Program-made: the position numbers and the translations under genes | NCBI GenBank assembly: GCA_021773835.1 | Contig: JAJFJQ010000066.1 | Location: forward strand, 1-64,000 | DNA: 64,000 nt | Origin: Gammaproteobacteria bacterium | GTDB lineage: Bacteria; Pseudomonadota; Gammaproteobacteria; Ga0077536 | Reading direction: 5' to 3' | Notes under the pieces: generated by a model | Told to the model about the DNA's origin: nothing | The model's input: the letters and a program-made list of their open reading frames with translations, nothing else | Database searches by the model: none | Shown: in pieces, positions 26,516-38,455 of the stretch | How positions within the stretch are numbered: the first letter of the stretch is position 1 | How the letters are laid out: each line of letters opens with the position of its first letter

Positions 26516-27349
26516 TTAGGGCAGACCAGGGCTCGCGAATGTACGGTCATGGTCTAACGACGGGATCATATGCCGCGCTTCTCCTACCTTATTTGGATCG
26601 ATTTCCGCGACGATGAACCCAGTATCTTCACCTGCATCGGCCAGCACCTCTCCCCACGGATCAACGATCAAGGAATGGCCATAGGTCCGCCTGCCCCATG
26701 GTCTGCGGCCGCATTGCCCGGGCGCAAAGACGTAGCAGCCAGTCTCTATTGCCCGGGCACGAACTAAGACATGCCAATGCGCCGCCCCGGTTGTCGCCGT
26801 AAATGCTGCAGGTATCGAGATAAAATCAGCGCCCGCATGTGCCAATGAGCGATACAGCTGAGGAAACCGAACGTCGTAGCAAACACTGAAGCCGAGCCGT
26901 CCCCACGGAAGTTCGGCAATGCACGCACGTTCTCCGGGCGCGACGGTATTGGATTCCCGGTATGACTCTCCCCGTTTTAAGGCAACATCGAACAAATGGA
27001 TCTTGTCATATGTCTCTACAATATCGCCGGAGGCATTCAACAAATAGCTCCGATTCCCAACCTTCGTGTCGGTTAGCTTTACCGCAACCGAGCCGAGCAG
27101 CAGCCATTTATTTAACTTAGCCGCGAGCTCGGAGAACTTCTCTAGTGTGGGATGGTTGCGCTCACCAAAACCGCGTTCGATATAGAGCGCGTCATTTTTC
27201 TCAAGGCAGGTGAAATATTCCGGCATGCAAACGAAATCAGCGCCCGCATCAACCGCGCGATAAATGAGTTCGCTTGCTTCTCGGATATTTAAGTCAACGT
27301 CGTCGATCGCAGAATTCTGGACGCACGCGACCGTGAACTTATTACTCAT
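26516..27349 (-). CDS. Nit-family carbon-nitrogen hydrolase
   Basis: 277-residue cytoplasmic amidohydrolase of the nitrilase superfamily. The catalytic triad is Glu44 (CMPEYF), Lys116 (YDKIHLFD) and Cys157 (SVCYDVRFP). Sequence style and length fit the Nit1/Nit2 branch, which hydrolyses deaminated glutathione or omega-amides; the exact substrate is not readable. It is followed on the same strand by the glycine-zipper gene after 92 bp and preceded by glmU at 41 bp. Confidence 0.92.
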   Translation of the reverse strand: MSNKFTVACVQNSAIDDVDLNIREASELIYRAVDAGADFVCMPEYFTCLEKNDALYIERGFGERNHPTLEKFSELAAKLNKWLLLGSVAVKLTDTKVGNRSYLLNASGDIVETYDKIHLFDVALKRGESYRESNTVAPGERACIAELPWGRLGFSVCYDVRFPQLYRSLAHAGADFISIPAAFTATTGAAHWHVLVRARAIETGCYVFAPGQCGRRPWGRRTYGHSLIVDPWGEVLADAGEDTGFIVAEIDPNKVGEARHMIPSLDHDRTFASPGLP

Positions 27350-27390
27350 GTATCGCCCGATCCCCGTTTAGGCATCCGAGTAGATCTCGC

Positions 27391-28758
27391 CTATTTCGAT
27401 TTCTTGCGCGGTCTAGTCCAGCCTGTGATTGCCTTTTGCTTTACCCGACTAATAACGAGCTCATCCGCGGCGACATCCGCGGTAACCGTAGTCCCAGCAC
27501 CCACCGTCGCTCCCCGGCCAACGGTTACTGGGGCAACGAGTTGCGTGTCGGAACCGATAAATACATCGTCCTCAAGCACGGTTTTATGCTTAAACGCACC
27601 GTCGTAATTGCATGTAATCGTACCCGCACCAACGTTGACGTTACGACCGATCTCGCTATCACCGACATAACTCAAATGATTGACCTTACTGCCATCGTTG
27701 ACCTGAGACTTTTTGATCTCGACGAAATTTCCAATATGAACCGAATTCCCAAGTACGGTCTCCGGCCTTACTCTCGCGAATGGGCCGATGCGCGACGCCG
27801 CCCCTATCTCAGCAGATTCGATCACACAATTCGCTAACAGCTCAACATTGTCGCCAACAACGGTATTTTCAATGACGCAATTTGGTCCAACGACTACCCC
27901 ATTGCCCAATATGACCTTGCCAATAAACACTGCATTGACGTCAATCTCGACATCACGGCCACAGGTCAATTCCCCACGTACATCAATACGACTGGGGTCG
28001 CGTAACATCACGCCGCGTTCCATCAATTCCGTCGCGAGCCTAAATTGGTATTGGCGCTCCAGTTCCGCGAGTTGCTTGCGGTCATTGACCCCAGTTACCT
28101 CTGCAACGCTTGACGCCGAAACGCCAGCGATTTTGATATCTTCCGCTGCCGCTGCGGCAACGCAGTCTGTCAAATAATACTCACCTTGCGCATTGTCATT
28201 ACTCAGCGCGGGGATCCAGCGATGCAGGTAATCGCTCTTCACGGCCATAATGCCCGTGTTGATTTCCGTGATCGCACGTTCTGCCGGCGACGCATCTTTT
28301 TCTTCCACTATCCTCACAATCTCATCACTCTCGTTTCGCACAATGCGGCCATAACCAGACGGGTCTTCAAGCTCGACGGTGAGCAAACCAAAGCCTGTGA
28401 TTTCTGCGGCAGCCACGAGCTCCTGCAAGGTGGAACTTTGCAATAGGGGTACATCACCATAGAGGATCAAGGTCATCGTATCGTTTGGTACGTGCGGTAG
28501 CGTCTGACCGACGGCGTGCCCTGTGCCTAATTGTTCGTGCTGCTCCACCCACACGATTGAATCGTGCTCAAATGCGGCTCGTAACAGTGGCCCACCGTGA
28601 CCATAGACGACGATTGGATCTTGCTCAGTGACATCCCGCGCCGTATCGATCACGTGACCAACTAACGGTTTGTCTGCGAGGCGGTGCAATACCTTTGGCA
28701 GATCGGAGCGCATTCGCTTGCCCTGCCCAGCAGCTAGAATGCAGACAGTAAGATTCAT
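27391..28758 (-). CDS. glmU: bifunctional N-acetylglucosamine-1-phosphate uridyltransferase / glucosamine-1-phosphate acetyltransferase
   Basis: 455-residue enzyme making UDP-GlcNAc. The N-terminal Rossmann uridyltransferase has the LAAGQGKRMRSDLPKVLH loop. From about residue 250 a left-handed beta helix of hexapeptide repeats carries the acetyltransferase (VHIGNFVEIKKS, GTITCNYDGA). ATG 28758 (GGA 9 nt upstream) is chosen; an in-frame start 57 bp earlier would add non-homologous residues. It follows the ATP synthase operon, as in many Gammaproteobacteria. A hairpin at 28840-28868 lies between atpC and glmU. Confidence 0.97.
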   Translation of the reverse strand: MNLTVCILAAGQGKRMRSDLPKVLHRLADKPLVGHVIDTARDVTEQDPIVVYGHGGPLLRAAFEHDSIVWVEQHEQLGTGHAVGQTLPHVPNDTMTLILYGDVPLLQSSTLQELVAAAEITGFGLLTVELEDPSGYGRIVRNESDEIVRIVEEKDASPAERAITEINTGIMAVKSDYLHRWIPALSNDNAQGEYYLTDCVAAAAAEDIKIAGVSASSVAEVTGVNDRKQLAELERQYQFRLATELMERGVMLRDPSRIDVRGELTCGRDVEIDVNAVFIGKVILGNGVVVGPNCVIENTVVGDNVELLANCVIESAEIGAASRIGPFARVRPETVLGNSVHIGNFVEIKKSQVNDGSKVNHLSYVGDSEIGRNVNVGAGTITCNYDGAFKHKTVLEDDVFIGSDTQLVAPVTVGRGATVGAGTTVTADVAADELVISRVKQKAITGWTRPRKKSK

Positions 28759-28839
28759 GGATGGAATTCCGGTAGTCGTTTCCGACCTATGATAGGACGG
28801 CCGGCGCGGCGCCACAAATTAGCGCAACAATGCAGAACG

Positions 28840-28868
28840 TAGATAGGACCGATCGGGCCGCCTATCTA
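28840..28868 (-). other. hairpin at the atpC stop
   Basis: TAGATAGG and CCTATCTA are perfect 8-bp complements around a 13-nt loop that holds the palindrome CCGATCGG. The hairpin overlaps the atpC stop codon and is not followed by a T-run. It may be an RNA-processing or partial attenuation site between atpC and glmU. Confidence 0.35.
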
Positions 28869-29294
28869 TCCGCGCCCGCCACCGGCGCGGCGGCGCAATC
28901 GTTGAATGGTCTGGATCTGTGCGACGGTTTCTGCCAGTTCCGATCGAGCAAGCGCATAGTCGATCGACCCTTCCTGGTTATGCAATGCCGCCTCGGCCGC
29001 CTCCTTTGCCTTTAGCACTGCCGCCTCGTCGAGATCCTCGGCGCGCTCCGCAGTATCCGACAGGATCGTCACGACTTTCGGTTGGACTTCAAGCACACCC
29101 CCAGAAACGTAGAATCCCTCTTCGCTGCCGTCTTCAAATTTCAATCGAACTTCGCCAGGACCAAGCTGGGTCAACAGCGGTGTATGTCCGGGTGCTATTC
29201 CGACTTCGCCAAGTACCGCGGGGGCGAATACCATTTCCGCCGTACCGGAAAATATTTCCCGTTCGGCGCTAACGATATCAACATGGATCGGCAT
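28866..29294 (-). CDS. atpC: ATP synthase F1 subunit epsilon
   Basis: 142-residue epsilon subunit of the F1 central stalk. It has the N-terminal beta sandwich (MPIHVDIVSAEREIFSG, GEVGIAPGHTPLLT) and a C-terminal two-helix regulatory hairpin. It is the last ATP synthase gene, 3 bp after atpD. Confidence 0.97.
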   Translation of the reverse strand: MPIHVDIVSAEREIFSGTAEMVFAPAVLGEVGIAPGHTPLLTQLGPGEVRLKFEDGSEEGFYVSGGVLEVQPKVVTILSDTAERAEDLDEAAVLKAKEAAEAALHNQEGSIDYALARSELAETVAQIQTIQRLRRRAGGGRG

Positions 29295-29297
29295 GGC

Positions 29298-30698
<1,401 letters not shown>

Positions 30699-30732
30699 TC
30701 AGATCCTCAAACTAATCAAAAATTATTTGGGC

Positions 30733-31593
30733 TTAAACGGCAGCCGCACCGCCGACGATCTCGGACAACTCTTGAGTGATGGCTGCTTGGCGCGCCTTGT
30801 TGTAGACGAGTTGTAACTCATCAATCAGCTTACCGGCATTGTCCGACGCGGATTTCATTGCAACCATGCGTGCGGCCTGCTCGCAGGCGATATTCTCGAC
30901 CACGCTTTGATAAACCAACGATTCAATATACCGAGTTAATAATTGTTCCATCACATCGTTGGTTCCGGACTCATAGATATAGTCCCAATGATGACTCATG
31001 TCGTCTGTCTCTGCCGGAACCAGGGGCACCAATTGTTCGATGTCGGCCGATTGGGTCATCGAGTTAACGAATGTGTTGTAGATGATGTACACCCGGTCAA
31101 CCTTACCGTCGTTGTAGGCATCGAGCATGATGCCGACAGTTCCGATTAGGTCTTCGAGGCTTGGGGTATCGCCGATCTGGTTCGTCGAACCAATCAAATT
31201 TCCGCCGATGCGGTTGAAAAACGCGATCCCCTTGTTGCCGATAATACTCAGGTCGAGTTCCTTGCCTTCGTTCTCCCATTGTTGGAACTGACGCAAGGCC
31301 TTACGAAACAGATTGCCGTTCAAACCACCGCACAGACCGCGATCGGTTGTTACGATGATCACCCCGATCCGCTTCACTTCGCGATCAATCAAGTAGGGGT
31401 GCTTATATTCGGTGTTAGCGTGCGCAACATGCGCGACCACGTTACGCATCTTGTCCGCGTACGGACGCGCGGACCGCATCCGATCCTGCGCCTTACGCAT
31501 TTTGCTCGCCGCAACCATCTCCATGGCCTTCGTGATCTTCTGCGTGTTTTTAACGCTTCCGATCTTGGTCCGTATTTCTTTTCCCGCAGCCAT
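30733..31593 (-). CDS. atpG: ATP synthase F1 subunit gamma
   Basis: 286-residue rotor shaft. The N-terminal helix ([23 protein letters not shown] in part) and the C-terminal helix ([20 protein letters not shown]) form the coiled coil inside the alpha3beta3 ring. The central Rossmann-like part includes [11 protein letters not shown]. Normal length; 34 bp upstream of atpD. Confidence 0.98.
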   Translation of the reverse strand: MAAGKEIRTKIGSVKNTQKITKAMEMVAASKMRKAQDRMRSARPYADKMRNVVAHVAHANTEYKHPYLIDREVKRIGVIIVTTDRGLCGGLNGNLFRKALRQFQQWENEGKELDLSIIGNKGIAFFNRIGGNLIGSTNQIGDTPSLEDLIGTVGIMLDAYNDGKVDRVYIIYNTFVNSMTQSADIEQLVPLVPAETDDMSHHWDYIYESGTNDVMEQLLTRYIESLVYQSVVENIACEQAARMVAMKSASDNAGKLIDELQLVYNKARQAAITQELSEIVGGAAAV

Positions 31594-31617
31594 CTTAAAT
31601 TTCCTATCGCCGCGCGA

Positions 31618-33159
31618 CTACCACGTGTGGTTCGCTTTAAACTCTTCGACTGCCGCCTTCAGTTGCGCCTCGATTTCATCACTGAAATCACCGGACTCGT
31701 TGATTTTGTCCATCAACGCTTTGTGCGAGCTCCCCATGTAGCTGTGCAAGGCGTCCTCGAAGGCACTGATTTTGTCGAGTTCGATATCGTCCATGAAATC
31801 GTTTTCGACTGCGAATAGACTCACCGACATCTCCGCGACCGATAACGGCGCATACTGGCGCTGCTTCATCAATTCCATCACCCGTTGACCGCGCTCAAGC
31901 TGGCGACGTGTTGCCTCATCGAGATCTGAGGCGAACTGCGCAAACGCCGCTAGTTCACGGTACTGCGCTAGCGCCAGACGGATACCGCCGCCGAGCTTCT
32001 TGACGATCTTCGTTTGCGCGGCACCGCCGACACGGGAAACTGACAATCCGGCGTTAATCGCCGGGCGAAATCCGGCATTGAATAGGTCCGATTCAAGATA
32101 AATTTGTCCGTCGGTGATCGAAATGACGTTGGTTGGCACGAACGCCGACACGTCACCAGCTTGCGTTTCGATGATCGGCAATGCGGTCAATGAGCCAGTT
32201 TTCCCTTTTACCGCACCGTTCGTGATCTTCTCCACATGCTCCGCATTGATCCGGGACGCGCGCTCAAGTAGACGAGAATGCAGGTAGAATACATCGCCAG
32301 GATATGCCTCACGGCCGGGCGGCCGGCGCAGCAGCAGCGATACTTGACGATAGGCCCAAGCCTGCTTGGTCAAATCGTCGTACACTATCAGCGCATCTTC
32401 ACCCTTGTCGCGGAAATACTCTCCCATTGAGCAGCCCGAATATGGCGCGATGTATTGCATCGCTGCTGAATCAGACGCGCTCGCGGCAACGATGATGGTG
32501 TGCTCCATTGCACCGTGCTCTTCAAGCTTGTTGACGACAACGTTAATTGAGGATGCCTTCTGGCCGATCGCGACATAGATACACTTAACGCCAGTGCCTT
32601 TTTGGTTAATGATCGCATCGATCGCAACCGCAGTTTTACCAGTTTGGCGATCGCCGATAATTAACTCGCGTTGTCCGCGCCCAACCGGCACCATCGCGTC
32701 GATCGACTTCAGCCCAGTCTGGACCGGCTGACTCACTGATTGGCGCTGGATAACCCCTGGTGCAATTTTTTCGATTGGTTCAGATTGGCTAGAGTCGATA
32801 TCACCTTTACCGTCGATTGGCGCACCGAGAGAGTCAACCACGCGTCCTAGTAGCCCCTCTCCGACCGGCACCTCAAGAATGCGTCCCGTGCAACGACACG
32901 TATCACCCTCGGAAATGTGTTCGTATTGGCCCATGACCACGGCGCCAACCGAGTCCTGTTCTAAATTAAGTGCAAGACCATATACCCCACCCGGGAATTC
33001 AATCATCTCGCCCTGCATTGCATCGCTTAACCCATGTATTCGGGCGATGCCGTCCATAAGACTCACGACCGTACCTTCGGTACGCGCTTCTGTTTGCAGA
33101 TCGAGACCTTCGATTTTCTTTTTGATCAGTTCGCTAATTTCTGTTGCGCTGATGCTCAT
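31618..33159 (-). CDS. atpA: ATP synthase F1 subunit alpha
   Basis: 513-residue non-catalytic nucleotide-binding subunit. Walker A GDRQTGKT (about 169-176), the [23 protein letters not shown] segment and the conserved [11 protein letters not shown] with the catalytic-site Arg are present. It stands between atpH and atpG in the standard order. Confidence 0.98.
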   Translation of the reverse strand: MSISATEISELIKKKIEGLDLQTEARTEGTVVSLMDGIARIHGLSDAMQGEMIEFPGGVYGLALNLEQDSVGAVVMGQYEHISEGDTCRCTGRILEVPVGEGLLGRVVDSLGAPIDGKGDIDSSQSEPIEKIAPGVIQRQSVSQPVQTGLKSIDAMVPVGRGQRELIIGDRQTGKTAVAIDAIINQKGTGVKCIYVAIGQKASSINVVVNKLEEHGAMEHTIIVAASASDSAAMQYIAPYSGCSMGEYFRDKGEDALIVYDDLTKQAWAYRQVSLLLRRPPGREAYPGDVFYLHSRLLERASRINAEHVEKITNGAVKGKTGSLTALPIIETQAGDVSAFVPTNVISITDGQIYLESDLFNAGFRPAINAGLSVSRVGGAAQTKIVKKLGGGIRLALAQYRELAAFAQFASDLDEATRRQLERGQRVMELMKQRQYAPLSVAEMSVSLFAVENDFMDDIELDKISAFEDALHSYMGSSHKALMDKINESGDFSDEIEAQLKAAVEEFKANHTW

Positions 33160-33209
33160 GGCTGTCCTCTACGACAAAGTTTCAAATAAGTTGTGGCGGT
33201 AGCGCGCGT

Positions 33210-33743
33210 CTATAGCAGTCGCTGTTCAAGTGCACGCAGTCGACCGCGCAAGGAAATATCTATCACCGAATCGCCGACCTTAATGACGGCACCACCGATC
33301 AGTTCTGGGTTGACAACAGTCGTCACCTCGCATGCCATGCCGACCCGTTCACGAACCGCCGACGCAATGCGATCTTGCTCGGCCTCACTGATCTCAAACG
33401 CCGTTTCGACCTGAACATCGGCGACGCCTTCCGCCGCCGCTTTACGTCGTTCGAACAACTCCGCTATTTCCGGTGCCAACGCAAGGCGCTCAGCATCGAC
33501 CAGCGTATTGATAAAGTTTGTTCGTTGGGCGTTTAGATGTGCTCCAATAATGTCTTGCAGGAGCTCAACCAGTTGCGAGCTTGATATGCGTGGATGCGAA
33601 ATTAAGGGCATCAGATCTGGGTGTGACACGGCGCTCGCAAGCGCATCCAGCATCGACGACCACGCCGCCACATCGCCAGCGTCTTCAGCAAAACCGAATG
33701 CGGCCATTGCATAGGGTCGAGCAATGGTGAGTTTTTCCTGCAT
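33210..33743 (-). CDS. atpH: ATP synthase F1 subunit delta
   Basis: 177-residue peripheral stalk subunit (OSCP). The N-terminal six-helix domain begins ARPYAMAAFGFAED. The C-terminal part has VNPELIGGAVIKVGDSVIDISLRGRL, the family signature. It sits 6 bp after atpF. Confidence 0.96.
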   Translation of the reverse strand: MQEKLTIARPYAMAAFGFAEDAGDVAAWSSMLDALASAVSHPDLMPLISHPRISSSQLVELLQDIIGAHLNAQRTNFINTLVDAERLALAPEIAELFERRKAAAEGVADVQVETAFEISEAEQDRIASAVRERVGMACEVTTVVNPELIGGAVIKVGDSVIDISLRGRLRALEQRLL

Positions 33744-33749
33744 CTCGAG

Positions 33750-34220
33750 CTAGATTTCCTGAACCAGCTTATCGAGGACTTCCCGATGAGCCGCGGCGTC
33801 AACCTCACGCATTAGAATTTGCTCGGCGCCGGATAAGGCAAGACCCGCGACCTCGCTGCGCAATGACTCGCGAGCTTGGTTGCGTTCCTGGTCGATCTGC
33901 GAGCGAGCCGCCACTAACAGCCGCTCACCCTCTTCAACCGCTGCCTGCTTCGCCTGCTCAACGATTTCGTCCGCTCGTTTTTGCGACTGATTGACGAATT
34001 CCTGAGCTTTATCGCGACCGTCTTGCAATATCTCTTCGGCTCTTTGTGCTGCTGATTCGAGGTCCTGCTGCCCCTTTTCAGCCGCGGCCAAACCGTCAGC
34101 AATCCGAGTCTCGCGCTCTTCCAACGCCTTTTCGACCGGCGGCCACACGAATCTCATGCAGAACCACACGAAAATCGCGAACGATATTGCCTGCCCAAAT
34201 AATGTCAGATTGATATTCAT
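33750..34220 (-). CDS. atpF: ATP synthase Fo subunit b
   Basis: 156-residue peripheral stalk subunit. One N-terminal membrane helix ([20 protein letters not shown]) is followed by a long charged coiled coil to the end ([20 protein letters not shown]). Normal length for gammaproteobacterial subunit b. Confidence 0.96.
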   Translation of the reverse strand: MNINLTLFGQAISFAIFVWFCMRFVWPPVEKALEERETRIADGLAAAEKGQQDLESAAQRAEEILQDGRDKAQEFVNQSQKRADEIVEQAKQAAVEEGERLLVAARSQIDQERNQARESLRSEVAGLALSGAEQILMREVDAAAHREVLDKLVQEI

Positions 34221-34246
34221 GGCGAGTGCCCGTCCTTAACCGAGGA

Positions 34247-35363
<1,117 letters not shown>

Positions 35364-35411
35364 TTATCGATCGATGTAATTCGATGCTTTAATGTTTTTT
35401 CTCAAGTCTCT

Positions 35412-35873
35412 CTAAGCCCGCTCGCGTGGAGACTCACCCAAATCCGCTACAAAAAAAGCTATCCAGTTCACTGCAACCGTCGCCACATAAGCCAACAAGA
35501 CGACGCCAATTTCAACGTCAAGTACCAGTATCGCTACGACGAATAACGCAATGGTGAACGCTACTTTGATGCCTTCCCCAAGGTAGATCCCGCGCAGCAC
35601 CTGCTCTGGCGACATCGACTGTGTGCGCCGAAACAGCCGCACAGCCAAGTAGTAACTTGGCAGTATCCCGATAGCCGCCCCGACCAATGCCGAGTATCCA
35701 AATCGACTGCCGAAGGCAACAGTAATAGCCACCGATGCAAAGAGCGCGACTGCAATTTGGCCCGCAACAACACGCAATGCGATCTGCCGTGAGTATTTTT
35801 GTAGTGCCCCCGGAGCCGTCCGCTCCGTTGGCTTATCGATGTCCACGCCGGAATCAGTCTGCGCAAAACTCAT
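35412..35873 (-). CDS. atpI: ATP synthase subunit I
   Basis: 153-residue accessory membrane protein with four transmembrane segments. The GAAIGILPSYYLAVRLFR segment is typical of proteobacterial AtpI, which helps c-ring assembly. It is first in the atp operon and 45 bp downstream of parB. The N-terminal ~30 residues are hydrophilic and variable. Confidence 0.9.
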   Translation of the reverse strand: MSFAQTDSGVDIDKPTERTAPGALQKYSRQIALRVVAGQIAVALFASVAITVAFGSRFGYSALVGAAIGILPSYYLAVRLFRRTQSMSPEQVLRGIYLGEGIKVAFTIALFVVAILVLDVEIGVVLLAYVATVAVNWIAFFVADLGESPRERA

Positions 35874-35918
35874 GCATTGTAGCTGTTTTTGCGGCAGTGC
35901 GGCAAGTCGTAAATCTGG

Positions 35919-36788
35919 CTACTTGATGTGTTCCAGTATACCGTCCAACTCATCCAAAGAGTTGTAATTTATCAATAAAGCGCCCTTCCCATCACGACCG
36001 TGGCGGATGGTCACGGTAGCGCCCAGGCGCTCCGCCAGCGAATCTTGTAGGTGCTTGACGTTCGGGTCGACCGTCTTGGCTGTTTGGCTTTCCGTATTCT
36101 TCGGCGATCGCAGTTCTTTGACGAAATTCTCGGCTTGGCGCACAGACATACCGCCGGCCACAATTTTTTTGGCTGCCTGTGACTGCATCGCGCTCGGAAG
36201 GCCAGCGAGTGCACGCGCGTGACCCATTTCCAGATCGCCCGACTCGAGCATGCTTTTAACGTCACTATGCAAATCCAGCAGCCGCAGTAGATTACTCACG
36301 CTTGCGCGGGACCGTCCGATTGCTGTCGCCACGTCTTGGTGGGTCATTTCGAACTCATGTATCAGTCGATGCAGGGATTGCGCTTCTTCCAACGCATTGA
36401 GCTGTTCACGCTGGATGTTTTCGATTAATGCGACACTTGCCGCAACTTGATCGGACACATCGCGCACGATCGATGGAATTTCATGCAAGCCGGCTATTTG
36501 TGCGGCCCGCCAACGGCGTTCGCCGGCAACGATCTCGAACCTGTTCGGACCGTCAATTGGCCGCACGACGATTGGCTGAACAATGCCCTGCGCCTTGATT
36601 GAATCGGCCAAGTCCTGCAGCGTCTCGGCCTTTATGTCGATTCGCGGCTGGTAACGTCCGCGTTGAATCAAATCGACCGGTATCGATTTTAACTGGTCGC
36701 CGTTGCGCTCTTCTTGCACAGGCTGATCGGCACCCATTCCGAGCAGTGCGTCGAGGCCTCTGCCCAATGCCCTTTTTTTTGTCGCCAT
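35919..36788 (-). CDS. parB: chromosome-partitioning protein ParB
   Basis: 289-residue CTPase and DNA-binding protein. The N-terminal basic region is followed by the ParB/Srx domain (PVDLIQRGRYQPR, GERRWRAAQIAGL with the GERRxR CTP motif), a helix-turn-helix (THQDVATAIGRSRASVSNLLRLL) and a C-terminal dimer domain. It pairs with parA 47 bp upstream to segregate the origin. No parS palindrome (TGTTTCACGTGAAACA-like) was found nearby. Confidence 0.96.
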   Translation of the reverse strand: MATKKRALGRGLDALLGMGADQPVQEERNGDQLKSIPVDLIQRGRYQPRIDIKAETLQDLADSIKAQGIVQPIVVRPIDGPNRFEIVAGERRWRAAQIAGLHEIPSIVRDVSDQVAASVALIENIQREQLNALEEAQSLHRLIHEFEMTHQDVATAIGRSRASVSNLLRLLDLHSDVKSMLESGDLEMGHARALAGLPSAMQSQAAKKIVAGGMSVRQAENFVKELRSPKNTESQTAKTVDPNVKHLQDSLAERLGATVTIRHGRDGKGALLINYNSLDELDGILEHIK

Positions 36789-36835
36789 GATCGCTATCTC
36801 ATGTGTCCGATCGCCCTAGCGTCGATGGAACACGA

Positions 36836-37618
36836 CTAATTGGCCGCTAGTTCAGTTTCATCTCGCCGCAGCATTTCACCCGCAAGCGCCAAGTAGGCGA
36901 CCGCGCCGGTTGAGGTCTTATCGTAAAGCAAGGCTGGCAATCCATGACTTGGCGCCTCAGCGAGCCTAACATTACGCGGAATAACCGTGTTGTAGACCTT
37001 ATCGCCGAAATGTTTGAGTAGCTGCTGCGAGACCTGGTTAGCGAGATTATTGCGCGGATCGTACATCGTGCGTAGAAATCCCTCTATATGCAGGCCTGGA
37101 TTGAGAAATTTTTTGATTTTCTCGAGCGTCTCCAACAAGGCCGACAACCCCTCGAGCGCATAGTATTCACATTGCGTCGGAATGATTACGGAATTCGCGG
37201 CGACCAAGGCGTTGATGGTCAACATATTGAGCGCCGGTGGACAATCAATAATGATGTAGCCGTACTCGTCGCGCACCCCATCGAGCGCCTGCCGCAGCCG
37301 TAGCTCGCGTCCGAGTTGGTCGATGAGGCCAACCTCCGCGGCCGTGAGATCGGCGTTAGACGGCAGCAAGGAATAGCCGAGGTCGGGCAAGTCGACCACT
37401 GCCTCGGCAATGCCCATCTCGTCCATCAGTACATCGTAGCTGGACTTTTCGACCTCGCGTTTATCGATCCCACTACCCATTGTGGCGTTACCCTGCGGGT
37501 CGAGATCGACAAGCAACACGCGGCGTTTGGTTGCCCCCAACGATGCCGCTAGATTGACGCTCGTTGTGGTTTTCCCAACGCCGCCTTTTTGATTCGCAAC
37601 TGCGATGACTCTTGCCAT
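36836..37618 (-). CDS. parA: chromosome-partitioning ATPase ParA (Soj)
   Basis: 260-residue deviant Walker ATPase. The P-loop KGGVGKTTTSVNLAASL is at about 11-27, switch I/II segments include DLDPQGNATMGSG and IIDCPPALNMLT. ATG 37618 (MARVIAVANQ) is the family start; an upstream in-frame start would add 28 unrelated residues. It lies between rsmG and parB, the usual origin-proximal order. Confidence 0.97.
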   Translation of the reverse strand: MARVIAVANQKGGVGKTTTSVNLAASLGATKRRVLLVDLDPQGNATMGSGIDKREVEKSSYDVLMDEMGIAEAVVDLPDLGYSLLPSNADLTAAEVGLIDQLGRELRLRQALDGVRDEYGYIIIDCPPALNMLTINALVAANSVIIPTQCEYYALEGLSALLETLEKIKKFLNPGLHIEGFLRTMYDPRNNLANQVSQQLLKHFGDKVYNTVIPRNVRLAEAPSHGLPALLYDKTSTGAVAYLALAGEMLRRDETELAAN

Positions 37619-37796
37619 GATGACTACATTATTCGCCACGCATAGAATGCTCTGGTGGGCCGACGATCGGTCCGCATTATGGCATACCACGCATAGCCGC
37701 ACGCAGATCTACGTTGGCGCCTGGTCATGGGGCGGGTGCCGATTTGTGTCGACCCAGATCCCCCGAAGGTCTGCTCGAAATCCTCTAATACGACGC

Positions 37797-38417
37797 TCAA
37801 GCTTCAACCTTAATGGTGACCAAATGGCGATGATCCCAGCCCGGGACATCTAGCGCTTGGACCGCTACGGCGCTTGGATTGAGCCCCAATTCGGCAACTT
37901 CCGCGTCGCTCAGCAGACCTTTCATGGCCACCAGTCGAACACCGCGAGCATGCAAGGACCGGGTGTCGTCATAGAACTTTCGCAACGAGCTGTAGCCGCG
38001 ACAAATAATGCAGTCGATCGCAACTTGCGGGTGCCAATGTTCAATACGCTCCGCTACGACTTCAACATTGCCAAGTCCCAACTCTATTGCTACCTGACGC
38101 AAAAAGCGTGATTTTCGAGCCGAACGTTCAACCAAAAAGACCTGTGTTTCAGGTCTCAGAATCGCGATGACGATGCCCGGAAAACCCGCACCGGACCCAA
38201 CATCGACAAGACGCGCACTTTCAAAATAGGGAACAGCAGCAAGGCAATCAACGATGTGCTTGCTCACCAGATCGTCCGGCGAACTCGATCCGACGAGATT
38301 GGTAATGCGGTTCCACTTCACGATCAACGCGATGAAGTCGATCAGCGCCTTAAGTTCTTCAAGCTGTAAGGTAACGCCAATTTTGGCGCTATCGCGTCGC
38401 AGTAGATCTTCAATCAC
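37797..38417 (-). CDS. rsmG: 16S rRNA (guanine(527)-N(7))-methyltransferase RsmG
   Basis: 206-residue SAM-dependent methyltransferase of the GidB family, modifying G527 of 16S rRNA. SAM motif I is VDVGSGAGFPGIVIA and a later motif is FLVERSARKSRFL. It follows mnmG by 38 bp on the same strand. Confidence 0.96.
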   Translation of the reverse strand: MIEDLLRRDSAKIGVTLQLEELKALIDFIALIVKWNRITNLVGSSSPDDLVSKHIVDCLAAVPYFESARLVDVGSGAGFPGIVIAILRPETQVFLVERSARKSRFLRQVAIELGLGNVEVVAERIEHWHPQVAIDCIICRGYSSLRKFYDDTRSLHARGVRLVAMKGLLSDAEVAELGLNPSAVAVQALDVPGWDHRHLVTIKVEA

Positions 38418-38455
38418 GGGTTTTCGGTTGGGGCTTGCGCGATACGCCCACGCCC

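Noticed and set aside
28186-28446. Open frames antisense to glmU, atpD and atpA
   Set aside because: They are mirror frames of strongly conserved genes; none has a ribosome site or domain.
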